Below, piece after piece: positions 1-5,285 of a stretch of 6,211 nucleotides of DNA. The notes under the pieces were generated by a model, which did not search any database, was not told the DNA's origin, and saw nothing but the letters and a program-made list of their open reading frames with translations. This DNA is from an archaeon (GTDB lineage Archaea > Aenigmatarchaeota > Aenigmatarchaeia > CG10238-14 > SCSR01). A program made the position numbers and the translations under genes. The stretch lies in the NCBI GenBank assembly GCA_004297575.1, contig SCSR01000032.1:1-6211 (forward strand), given 5' to 3'. The first letter of the stretch is position 1. The number at the start of each line of letters is the position of its first letter.

Positions 1-453
1 GGTCCAATTTTCGAAATAGTAGAGGAAACTAAAAGTTTGGTCGGAACTATAACTGCTGGCGGTAGGTATGATAATTTGATCGGACAATTTGGTGGAGTTT
101 CAACCCCAGCTACTGGCATCAGCCTAGGCATAGAAAGAATCGTTCAACTCGTAAGGGAAAACAATCTAATCAGTATACCCAAAACAAGAATCTTCATTGC
201 CAATGTCAATGACAAAACTATGCCGGATGCCATAAAAATTGTTCAAAAGTTAAGGAAGGAAAATGTCTCATGTCAGATAGACTTGATGGGCAGAAATCTC
301 AGCAAGCAGTTAGAGTATGCAGATGCTGCAGGAATACCATATGTCATAGTAGTAGGTGAGAGGGAACTGAAGACCAAGAAGTTCAAGCTGCGCGACATGA
401 AGAATAAAAGTGAAAAGGAAGTTTCGTTGGAAGAAGTCGCTAGATTAGCATAA
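1..453 (+). CDS. hisS: Histidyl-tRNA synthetase, C-terminal part (5' end outside window)
   Basis: This class IIa synthetase charges tRNA-His with histidine in the cytoplasm. The frame is open from base 1, so only the last 150 residues are present and the true start lies upstream. The fragment contains the family-specific AGGRYD signature (fragment residues 19-24), which helps bind histidine. It then has the class II motif 3 stretch GISLGIERI (39-47), whose Arg contacts ATP. From about residue 62 to the end is the alpha/beta anticodon-binding domain found in His/Gly/Thr/Pro synthetases, including GRNLSKQLEYADAAGIPY and the terminal VVGERE region. The catalytic core motifs 1 and 2 are outside the window. 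The stop (TAA, 451-453) is followed after 25 bp by the prenyl synthase-like gene on the same strand. That gene seems to have its own promoter overlapping the hisS stop, so co-transcription is not certain. The identification rests on motifs and domain order and is secure. Confidence 0.95.
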   Translation, partial: GPIFEIVEETKSLVGTITAGGRYDNLIGQFGGVSTPATGISLGIERIVQLVRENNLISIPKTRIFIANVNDKTMPDAIKIVQKLRKENVSCQIDLMGRNLSKQLEYADAAGIPYVIVVGERELKTKKFKLRDMKNKSEKEVSLEEVARLA

Positions 454-457
454 ATCC
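447..457 (+). promoter_or_regulatory. Putative TATA box for the prenyl synthase-like gene
   Basis: The sequence AGCATAAATCC overlaps the hisS stop codon. The centre of ATAAAT (450-455) is about 26.5 bases before the ATG at 479. That is the archaeal TATA-to-transcription-start distance, so the transcript would begin at or very near the start codon. The bases before the ATG show no purine-rich Shine-Dalgarno. No strong BRE is visible. The assignment is from spacing only and could be chance in AT-rich DNA. Confidence 0.35.
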
Positions 458-467
458 TTTTGTTTTG
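455..467 (+). terminator. Possible T-rich terminator after hisS
   Basis: Two T runs (TCCTTTTGTTTTG) lie immediately after the hisS stop. Archaeal RNA polymerase often terminates at oligo-T stretches on the non-template strand without needing a hairpin. None is visible here. Here the T runs sit between the putative TATA box and the next ATG. They could end hisS transcripts while the next gene starts its own, but this is inferred. Confidence 0.3.
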
Positions 468-478
468 TATAAGCTATT

Positions 479-1531
479 ATGATCGGAGACCAAATTTCCC
501 ATTTGTATAGATTCAAGAAATTGCGCCAAGAGGTATCGACTGATTATCTTGGTGTCAAAAGATATATCGACGATATGCGTGAAGGCAGGAAGCATGTCGG
601 TCTGCATACACTAGCCGTCGATTACCCCAAGCCATACACAATTCTAGCGTCGTATCTAAGTCGTAGAATCGGTGTACCTGATGAGCCGAGGATAGCAGCC
701 TGCACTGTAACCGAACAGATAATAAAGCCCATCATGCTAGCCGACGATTTCTTGGATGAAAATTGGGATGGCATCCAAAAACAAACGCTAGACTGGTCGT
801 CCAATGTCCGATTCGACGATACTGAACTGGACAAAACCAATTTTGAGTATTTGAGACTGCTCCCACTTTTTAACAATATAAACGGGATAATGCTGTTAGA
901 CGAGCATGAAAGATTAGGAATAGCAAAACCAGGCTCTGCGGACGCTTTGAACAAAATGAATGACCAGGTTGCTGACAAAGTTTTGAAAAGCTATAGTTGG
1001 CAACTTGAACATCGTATTAAAAAACGGGAGGGGATATTGAACAAGAAAGACTTTCCCTCGGTGGATGAGCTGATTGAAACCTATGTAAGCGGCATAGCCG
1101 GTGCGCCCTTTTCCCTAGTCCCAGAAATAGTAAGTTACTATACGGAAGACCCGCGTGCAAAAGAAATCGTACCACTAATGTATTATTTTGGTGAAATCTT
1201 CCAAATTCCAGACGACACTGCAGATATTCATGAGGATATAATCAGGTTGCAGATGACAACAGCGATATCAGCAATTCTAAACCATGGGACAAAAAGCGAG
1301 AGGGAGTTGCTGTACTCGTTGTCAACAACACCTGTAGGTGACGGCAGCCAATATGTATACAAGAAATTCCCTTCACTGAAGGCATTAGAACCGCGGATGA
1401 GCGAGTCGCGCCTTAGATTAAAAGAAGGGTTAGTTAAATTGGGTTTAACAGAAGTCGTGAAAGATTTTGAAATCTTTGACGAAAATTACGAGCAAATACG
1501 GCGTATGATCAATTCCAGTATCAACAGGTAG
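479..1531 (+). CDS. Divergent trans-isoprenyl diphosphate synthase-like protein (350 aa)
   Basis: It is probably a class I, all-alpha terpenoid-fold enzyme acting on a prenyl diphosphate; substrate and product cannot be read from the sequence. Two motifs show the fold. The first Asp-rich motif is in LADDFLDE (DDxxD = D89, D90, D93). The second is in GEIFQIPDDTAD (D245, D246, D249), preceded by the typical G..FQ. Both would bind the Mg2+ ions that hold the diphosphate. Lys51 sits 38 residues before D89, where the Lys of the family GGKRLRP motif is expected. However, the Arg residues of that motif, the Arg pair after the first Asp motif, the mid-protein Lys-Thr (here YVSGIAG, 202-208) and the GK-rich loop after the second Asp motif are all absent. 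The length is normal for the family. Lysine codons are mostly AAA (17 of 24 by hand count), unlike the AAG-rich PINA gene. Alternatives are a terpene cyclase or another head-group prenyltransferase. Fold fairly sure; function open. Confidence 0.7.
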   Translation: MIGDQISHLYRFKKLRQEVSTDYLGVKRYIDDMREGRKHVGLHTLAVDYPKPYTILASYLSRRIGVPDEPRIAACTVTEQIIKPIMLADDFLDENWDGIQKQTLDWSSNVRFDDTELDKTNFEYLRLLPLFNNINGIMLLDEHERLGIAKPGSADALNKMNDQVADKVLKSYSWQLEHRIKKREGILNKKDFPSVDELIETYVSGIAGAPFSLVPEIVSYYTEDPRAKEIVPLMYYFGEIFQIPDDTADIHEDIIRLQMTTAISAILNHGTKSERELLYSLSTTPVGDGSQYVYKKFPSLKALEPRMSESRLRLKEGLVKLGLTEVVKDFEIFDENYEQIRRMINSSINR

Positions 1532-1579
1532 TAAAATGCGGACAATTACAATAGATGAAATCGACCCTCTCGCCAGCAA

Positions 1580-1696
1580 CTAGATTAGCATCTGCCCCGA
1601 ATACATGCCTTCACTCAGTACAGTATAGCATGACATGCACACGGTCTCGTCCCTGCTTACCTTCACATTGCTGCTTCCGCACTCTTCGCACTTCAT
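1580..1696 (-). CDS. TFIIB-type zinc-ribbon microprotein (38 aa)
   Basis: This small protein consists almost only of a zinc ribbon. C3-x2-C6 and C20-x2-C23 are separated by 13 residues. It reads CEECGSSN at the first knuckle and ETVCMSCYTVLSE around the second, closely matching the N-terminal ribbon of TFIIB/TFB, with the CG.VL.E ending changed to CYTVLSE. No B-finger or cyclin repeats follow. An ATG further upstream (base 1828) would add 44 residues of unconvincing sequence. The start at 1696 was chosen because the protein then begins MKCEEC, and a good TATA box lies 24.5 bases upstream, predicting a leaderless mRNA. The gene converges on the prenyl synthase-like gene (48-bp gap) and diverges from PINA. 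Its stop lies in a CTAG at 1580-1583. It could be a transcription modulator, a structural metal-binding peptide or a remnant of a larger TFB; no function is assigned. Confidence 0.6.
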   Translation of the reverse strand: MKCEECGSSNVKVSRDETVCMSCYTVLSEGMYSGQMLI

Positions 1697-1716
1697 GATT
1701 GATACATCCCAGGCAT

Positions 1717-1733
1717 CTTTTAAGCACATTTCG
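1717..1733 (-). promoter_or_regulatory. BRE/TATA promoter of the zinc-ribbon gene
   Basis: Read on the minus strand, the sequence is CGAAATGTG followed by CTTAAAAG. The second part (1717-1724) matches an archaeal TATA box. The A-rich CGAAA just upstream matches a BRE. The box centre is 24.5 bases from the ATG at 1696, so the predicted transcription start is at the start codon. This is the clearest promoter in the window and supports the short zinc-ribbon start over the longer reading. Confidence 0.5.
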
Positions 1734-1767
1734 TTTTTTGAAAAACCATTTTGCAAAATAAAATTTT
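1733..1767. repeat. Cluster of three short AT-rich inverted repeats
   Basis: Three palindromes lie side by side in the spacer between the zinc-ribbon gene and PINA. GTTTTT/AAAAAC has a 2-base loop (1733-1746). ATTTTGCAAAAT is a perfect 12-bp palindrome (1748-1759). AAAATTTT occupies 1760-1767. They begin exactly at the upstream edge of the zinc-ribbon BRE, a position where an archaeal regulator or chromatin protein could bind. Low sequence complexity makes chance palindromes easy, so function is uncertain. Confidence 0.4.
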
Positions 1768-1800
1768 CAATACCGAGAATGTCATGCATACATCGGATAA

Positions 1801-1859
1801 TCGTAAAGCTTAAGAATACTGAGAACAACAGTAGATTGTATTCGGTAAAGTTAAGATAC
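1801..1859 (+). repeat. Imperfect direct repeat upstream of PINA
   Basis: The segments TCGTAAAGCTTAAGAATAC (1801-1819) and TCGGTAAAGTTAAGATAC (1842-1859) are near copies, differing by small insertions and deletions. They start 41 bases apart, about four DNA turns. The second copy carries the candidate PINA TATA element. The pair may be a duplicated promoter or a tandem protein-binding site. Apart from this repeat, nothing else is evident in 1768-1887. Confidence 0.35.
1850..1858 (+). promoter_or_regulatory. Weak candidate TATA element for PINA
   Basis: GTTAAGATA is the best TATA-like match upstream of the ATG at 1888. Its centre is about 34 bases away, which would give a short 5' leader of roughly 8-10 bases instead of a leaderless transcript. 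The leader bases (CTGGACCTTACAG) contain no convincing Shine-Dalgarno. This is the poorest promoter call in the window. Confidence 0.2.
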
Positions 1860-1887
1860 GCTGCCTATTCCTAACTGGACCTTACAG

Positions 1888-3702
1888 ATGAAGAACATGT
1901 TAAACAAGATCTGCTTGGACACAAGCATCATCATAGACGGGAAGATAGTCGAGCTCCTTGAACAGGGCAAGCTGAAAGAAGTAGAGATAATCATACCCGT
2001 GGCTGTTTTGGACGAGCTGCAGGCGCAGGCATCCAAAGGTAGGGAAATCGGTTTTGTTGGGCTAGAGGAAATCAAGAAAATACGTGCGATTGTAGAGAAG
2101 AAAAAGATGAAGCTCAGGTTCACAGGAGAAAAGCCTTCGATGGACGATATCAGGCTTGCCAAGTCTGGAAGGATGGATGCGATCATACGCGACGTGGCGA
2201 AAGCAGAAGGAGCCACGCTTTACACAGCTGATTATGTGCAGGCATTGGTCGCAGATGTGGAAGGAGTCAAGGTCGTGCATATCCGCGCTGAGATCAAGAC
2301 AACCGGACTGGCATTTGAACAATTTTTCACTCCAGACACGCTTTCAGTCCACTTGAAGGAAGACGTTCAGCCGATGGCAAAGAGGGGCAAGCCAGGGGAT
2401 TTCAAGCTGGTCAAGCTTCGCGACGAGCCGTTGACATCGGACGAGGTGAACAAGATGGCCACAGAAGTTTCCGAAGCGACGAGAATCAGCGACGAAGGAT
2501 TCGTTGAGATAAACGCAAACGGAGCTCTGGTATTCCAATTAGGCAATTACAGAATCGCAGTCACTAGGCCACCATTCTCGGACGGCATGGAGATAACAAT
2601 TGTAAGGCCGATAGTCAAGATGACACTTCAGGATTACAAGCTCTCAGAAAAGCTGATGGAAAGGCTTGAAAAGAGTGCAGAGGGTGTGGTGATAGCAGGC
2701 CCGCCTGGCTCCGGTAAATCCACGCTCGCAGCAAGCATGGCAGAATTCTACATGAAGAAGGGCAAGATCGTCAAGACTTTGGAGTCGCCGCGTGATTTGC
2801 AGGTAAGCCCAGAGATAACACAATACGGGCCGTTGGAGGGAGACTTTGAAAAAACATCAGATATCCTATTGTTGGTAAGACCGGATTTTTCTGTTTACGA
2901 CGAGGTAAGGAAGACAAAGGATTTCAACGTCTTTGCAGACATGAGATTGGCAGGCATTGGGATGATAGGAGTGGTGCACGCTTCGAAAGCAATAGACGCC
3001 ATCCAGAGGTTCATGGGAAGGATGGAGCTGGGAATGATTCCGCACGTGCTTGATACTGTTGTTTTTGTCTCTGCAGGAAAGGTGGAGAAAGTGTTGGATC
3101 TGTCATTGACAGTCAAAGTTCCGAGTGGCATGACCGAAGCGGATTTGTCAAGGCCTGTTGTGCAAGTCAAGGATTTCGAGACAGGACAGCCTGAGTATGA
3201 GATATACACATTCGGCGAGGAAAACATTATCGTGCCGGTGAGCGCTGCCAAGGAAGCGGCAAACGCAGTGAACAAGCTTGCTGCAGAAAGGATGATGGTG
3301 GACATCAGGAAATTCGACCCGCACGCAGTGATAGAAATTATAGACCCGAACAATGCTATCGTGCGCGTGGACAATGAGGCGATACCAAGATTGATTGGCA
3401 AGAGTGGCGTTATGATAAACGAGATTGAGAAGAGATTGGGCATCCACATCGACGTGCAGCCGAAGATAGCCGCAATCGGCAATGAAGTAAACTTTGGCAT
3501 TTCAGAGGCAGGCAACAGCCTGGAGATCACATTCGACAAGAGGCTGATTGGAAAAGTGGCTAGCGTCTATATCGAGGACAAGTTTTCATTTTCCGCAACC
3601 ATCGGCAAGAAAGGAATGATAAAGGTCAACAAGGATTCTGAAATCGGCAGGCAGCTTGTCAACGCTCTTGTGAGAAAAGGCAGCATCAAAGTTACGATAT
3701 AA
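1888..3702 (+). CDS. pina: PIN domain-AAA/VirB11-like ATPase-KH protein, PINA family (604 aa)
   Basis: This is a conserved archaeal ATPase (COG1855-type). The Sulfolobus islandicus homologue, PINA, is reported to form a ring, move Holliday junctions and work with the resolvase Hjc. The N-terminal PIN domain (about 7-135) keeps four acidic residues: D11 in LDTS, E43 in LDEL, D97 in RMDAII and D115 in TADY. It could therefore still be a nuclease. The ATPase (about 225-410) has Walker A GPPGSGKST (271-279), a Walker B-like YDEVR (D338, E339) and a His-box GVVHAS (H364), as in PilT/VirB11 motors. The C-terminal KH domain has VRVDNEAIPRLIGKSG (GxxG at 504-507) and a second GKKG at 573-576. ATG 1888 is the first start after an in-frame stop at 1852-1854; Met4 (1897) is an alternative. 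The gene ends back-to-back with uppS. Family assignment is firm; the in vivo role is inferred from Sulfolobus. Confidence 0.93.
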   Translation: MKNMLNKICLDTSIIIDGKIVELLEQGKLKEVEIIIPVAVLDELQAQASKGREIGFVGLEEIKKIRAIVEKKKMKLRFTGEKPSMDDIRLAKSGRMDAIIRDVAKAEGATLYTADYVQALVADVEGVKVVHIRAEIKTTGLAFEQFFTPDTLSVHLKEDVQPMAKRGKPGDFKLVKLRDEPLTSDEVNKMATEVSEATRISDEGFVEINANGALVFQLGNYRIAVTRPPFSDGMEITIVRPIVKMTLQDYKLSEKLMERLEKSAEGVVIAGPPGSGKSTLAASMAEFYMKKGKIVKTLESPRDLQVSPEITQYGPLEGDFEKTSDILLLVRPDFSVYDEVRKTKDFNVFADMRLAGIGMIGVVHASKAIDAIQRFMGRMELGMIPHVLDTVVFVSAGKVEKVLDLSLTVKVPSGMTEADLSRPVVQVKDFETGQPEYEIYTFGEENIIVPVSAAKEAANAVNKLAAERMMVDIRKFDPHAVIEIIDPNNAIVRVDNEAIPRLIGKSGVMINEIEKRLGIHIDVQPKIAAIGNEVNFGISEAGNSLEITFDKRLIGKVASVYIEDKFSFSATIGKKGMIKVNKDSEIGRQLVNALVRKGSIKVTI

Positions 3703-4491
3703 TCATTTGCCGTGTCTTCTATGTCTTTTCTGATATGTCCTGATCGCACGCATCATGTCTATCTTCCTGAACTCAGGCCAGTAGACGTCTGTAAACACCA
3801 GTTCGCTATATGCGCTCTGCCATAGCAAAAACCCGCTTAGTCTTTTCTCACCAGATGTCCTGATGATCAGGTCTGGCTGTGGTTGGTGTGCAGTATCCAG
3901 ATGTTTCTCAATCGTCTCCGGAGTGGCATGAGTTACGCCGTTCTCAATCATCTTATTGAATGCACGTGCGATCTCATCCTGCCCGTCATAAGCCAGTGCT
4001 ATATTCAGGTTGTGCATGTTGTATTTCTCGGTCTTGCTTTCAACGTCTTCAACCAGGCTCCTGATGTTGTCATTCAGCACTTCACGATTACCTATGATTT
4101 TGACTCTGACACCGTATGTATTAAGCAGAGGGTCGTCTTTCAGCGACCTTAAACGCTCCTCTATCACTTGCATGGTTTCCGATACCTGGCTTTCTGGCCT
4201 TTCAAAATTGGACATCGACCAGCCATAGACTGTAACTGTATTGATATTCAAATCTTCCAAGCACCAGCGCAGAACCTCCTCCGCCTTTTTGCCTCCTCGG
4301 ATATGCCCCTCTTTTGTCATCAAACCATTGTCGTACGCAAACCTCCTGTTGCCATCAAGGATTATAGCAATATGTTGTGGCATCAGGTCGCCTTTTATCT
4401 GCCTGTCCAATCTGTACTCGTAAGCCTTGTATATGGGTCGCATTACATGCCCAACTGAAGCATACAGATAACTTAGCAGCCTACGATTCAT
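3703..4491 (-). CDS. uppS: cis-Prenyltransferase (undecaprenyl diphosphate synthase family, 262 aa)
   Basis: It extends an allylic diphosphate with isopentenyl units in cis configuration to make the long polyprenyl diphosphate. In archaea this, after further processing, carries glycans for N-glycosylation and surface assembly at the membrane. Family motifs occur in order: HIAIILDGNRRFA (40-52) with catalytic D46, GHIRGGKKAE (62-71), TVYGWSMSNFERPE (87-100), NIALAYDGQDEI (163-174) and PDLIIRTSGEKRLSGFLLWQ (206-225) with diphosphate/IPP-binding R211 and R217, then SELVFTDVYWPEF. RTSGEKRLSG and DGNRR are the archaeal/eukaryotic-like variants. About 35 residues rich in Arg, Tyr and aliphatic residues precede the core and probably form a membrane-facing helix. 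The length is normal. A TATA-like element 26.5 bases upstream suggests its own leaderless transcript, although the M24 gene lies only 41 bp upstream on the same strand. Its stop directly abuts that of PINA. Chain length cannot be predicted. Confidence 0.95.
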   Translation of the reverse strand: MNRRLLSYLYASVGHVMRPIYKAYEYRLDRQIKGDLMPQHIAIILDGNRRFAYDNGLMTKEGHIRGGKKAEEVLRWCLEDLNINTVTVYGWSMSNFERPESQVSETMQVIEERLRSLKDDPLLNTYGVRVKIIGNREVLNDNIRSLVEDVESKTEKYNMHNLNIALAYDGQDEIARAFNKMIENGVTHATPETIEKHLDTAHQPQPDLIIRTSGEKRLSGFLLWQSAYSELVFTDVYWPEFRKIDMMRAIRTYQKRHRRHGK

Positions 4492-4513
4492 AAGAAATCC
4501 ATTCTATGCGCAC

Positions 4514-4521
4514 ATTTTAAT
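4514..4521 (-). promoter_or_regulatory. Putative TATA box of uppS
   Basis: On the minus strand the sequence reads ATTAAAAT, centred 26.5 bases before the uppS ATG (4491). It lies in the 41-bp gap after the M24 stop codon. The distance fits a leaderless start, and no Shine-Dalgarno precedes the ATG. It would let uppS be expressed independently of the peptidase gene. Confidence 0.4.
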
Positions 4522-4532
4522 GCATTATGAAA

Positions 4533-5252
4533 CTATGCTCGCAACATCCGTGATTTTGTCAACTGCACCAACTTCCCATCCTGCAGCAGGAAATCATTTT
4601 CAATCCTGCATCCGAACTTTTTCGTGTAAACACCAGGCTCGATGGTGAACACCATGCCGTTCTGGAAAGTAACTTTCTTTATCCTTTCCCATCTCTTCTT
4701 GCGTTTCCCTCTCAACTTTTTTGTAGCAGCGACCAGGCTAGGCCTTTCGTGTATTTTCAAGCCAATACCATGCCCCAGTCCATGCTGCATCTTGTATCCA
4801 TGCTTGCGGAGAAAACTATCAACCTTGGCAAAAGATGTCCAGCACGGCTCGCCGACACGCACAGACTTGACGCCGACATCATACGCGCGCAGCACAACAT
4901 CGACAACCCTTTTCTGTTTAGGAGTAATCTTGCCCTTTATGAAAGGCACTGTGACATCGCTTGCATATCCTTTGTACCTTGCCCCGAAATCGATATATCC
5001 CAGTCCCACAATATTCCTGCCAGTCACATGAGGTTTGGTGTGTATCATCCTGCTCCTTTCGCCTGTGCCGACAAGAGTCTGGAAAGACAATGTAGCGCAT
5101 TGGGAGTTTATTTTCCTCCTGACCCTTCTAGCAAGCTCCTTTTCAGTCACACCTTCATTCAACGACTTTTCAATCACCGGTATGCATGAATTACTTATTT
5201 CCGCAGCCCTTTTCAAAAGCATGATTTCATGCCCAGTCTTGACTATCGCCAT
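4533..5252 (-). CDS. M24 metallopeptidase, Xaa-Pro peptidase-like catalytic domain (239 aa)
   Basis: This cytoplasmic di-metal peptidase of the pita-bread fold probably removes N-terminal residues next to proline, or a related N-terminal residue. The five metal ligands are visible: D88 (YIDFGA), D99 (YASDVT), H161 (HGLGHGIGL), E205 (FTIEPGVY) and E218 (GCRIEND). H71 and H168 fit the conserved substrate-site histidines. IEPGVY and GCRIEND resemble prolidase/aminopeptidase P more than methionine aminopeptidase. The N-terminal creatinase-like domain of full-length prolidases is missing: the protein starts directly at the catalytic domain (TGHEIMLLKRAAEIS), as in MetAP-sized enzymes. A very basic insert (178-193, 11 of 16 residues Lys/Arg) separates HERPSL from GMVFTIEPG, making that interval about 15 residues longer than in the Pyrococcus prolidase as I recall it. 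The gene diverges from an M1 aminopeptidase across 33 bp. Superfamily certain; specificity not. Confidence 0.88.
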   Translation of the reverse strand: MAIVKTGHEIMLLKRAAEISNSCIPVIEKSLNEGVTEKELARRVRRKINSQCATLSFQTLVGTGERSRMIHTKPHVTGRNIVGLGYIDFGARYKGYASDVTVPFIKGKITPKQKRVVDVVLRAYDVGVKSVRVGEPCWTSFAKVDSFLRKHGYKMQHGLGHGIGLKIHERPSLVAATKKLRGKRKKRWERIKKVTFQNGMVFTIEPGVYTKKFGCRIENDFLLQDGKLVQLTKSRMLRA

Positions 5253-5285
5253 AAAACTAATTTATCTGCAAACCAAATAAGTTCT
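5253..5285. promoter_or_regulatory. 33-bp bidirectional promoter between M24 and M1 peptidase genes
   Basis: Only 33 bases separate the two divergent start codons. For the M1 gene, TAATTTATC (5258-5266, +) is centred about 24 bases before its ATG at 5286. For the M24 gene, CTTATTTGG (minus strand, 5281-5273) has its TTATTT centre 25.5 bases before the ATG at 5252. Both predict leaderless mRNAs. Each TATA box lies close to the other gene's start, so two initiation complexes could hardly assemble at once. No Shine-Dalgarno is present for either gene. Confidence 0.45.

Noticed and set aside
1536..1583. A 15-codon plus-strand ORF (MRTITIDEIDPLASN) directly after the prenyl synthase-like stop
   Set aside because: The peptide looks protein-like, but it is very short, has no ribosome-binding site or well-placed TATA box, and no recognisable motif. 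It could be a gene remnant; there is too little to annotate.
441..1590. Exact 10-mer TAGATTAGCA at 441-450 and 1581-1590
   Set aside because: Several exact 10-mer pairs are expected by chance in 6.2 kb; the flanks do not match, so there is no sign of a mobile element or attachment site.
1690..1702. A C-box-like ATGATTGA that might start a C/D box guide RNA
   Set aside because: The C box is imperfect and no properly spaced D, D' and C' boxes or closing stem were found.
1697..1828. A 44-residue N-terminal extension of the zinc-ribbon protein starting at base 1828
   Set aside because: The extra sequence resembles translated AT-rich spacer, contains the promoter and palindromes, and the short start has a well-placed TATA box and begins right at the ribbon.
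2895..3539. Long minus-strand open frame (214 codons) inside PINA
   Set aside because: It is antisense to a gene with clear domains, is Ser/Ile/Thr-rich without motifs, and arises from the codon pattern of the real gene.
4749..5189. Plus-strand open frame (146 codons) opposite the M24 gene
   Set aside because: The opposite strand has all M24 metal ligands in order; this frame has no recognisable domain and is a shadow.
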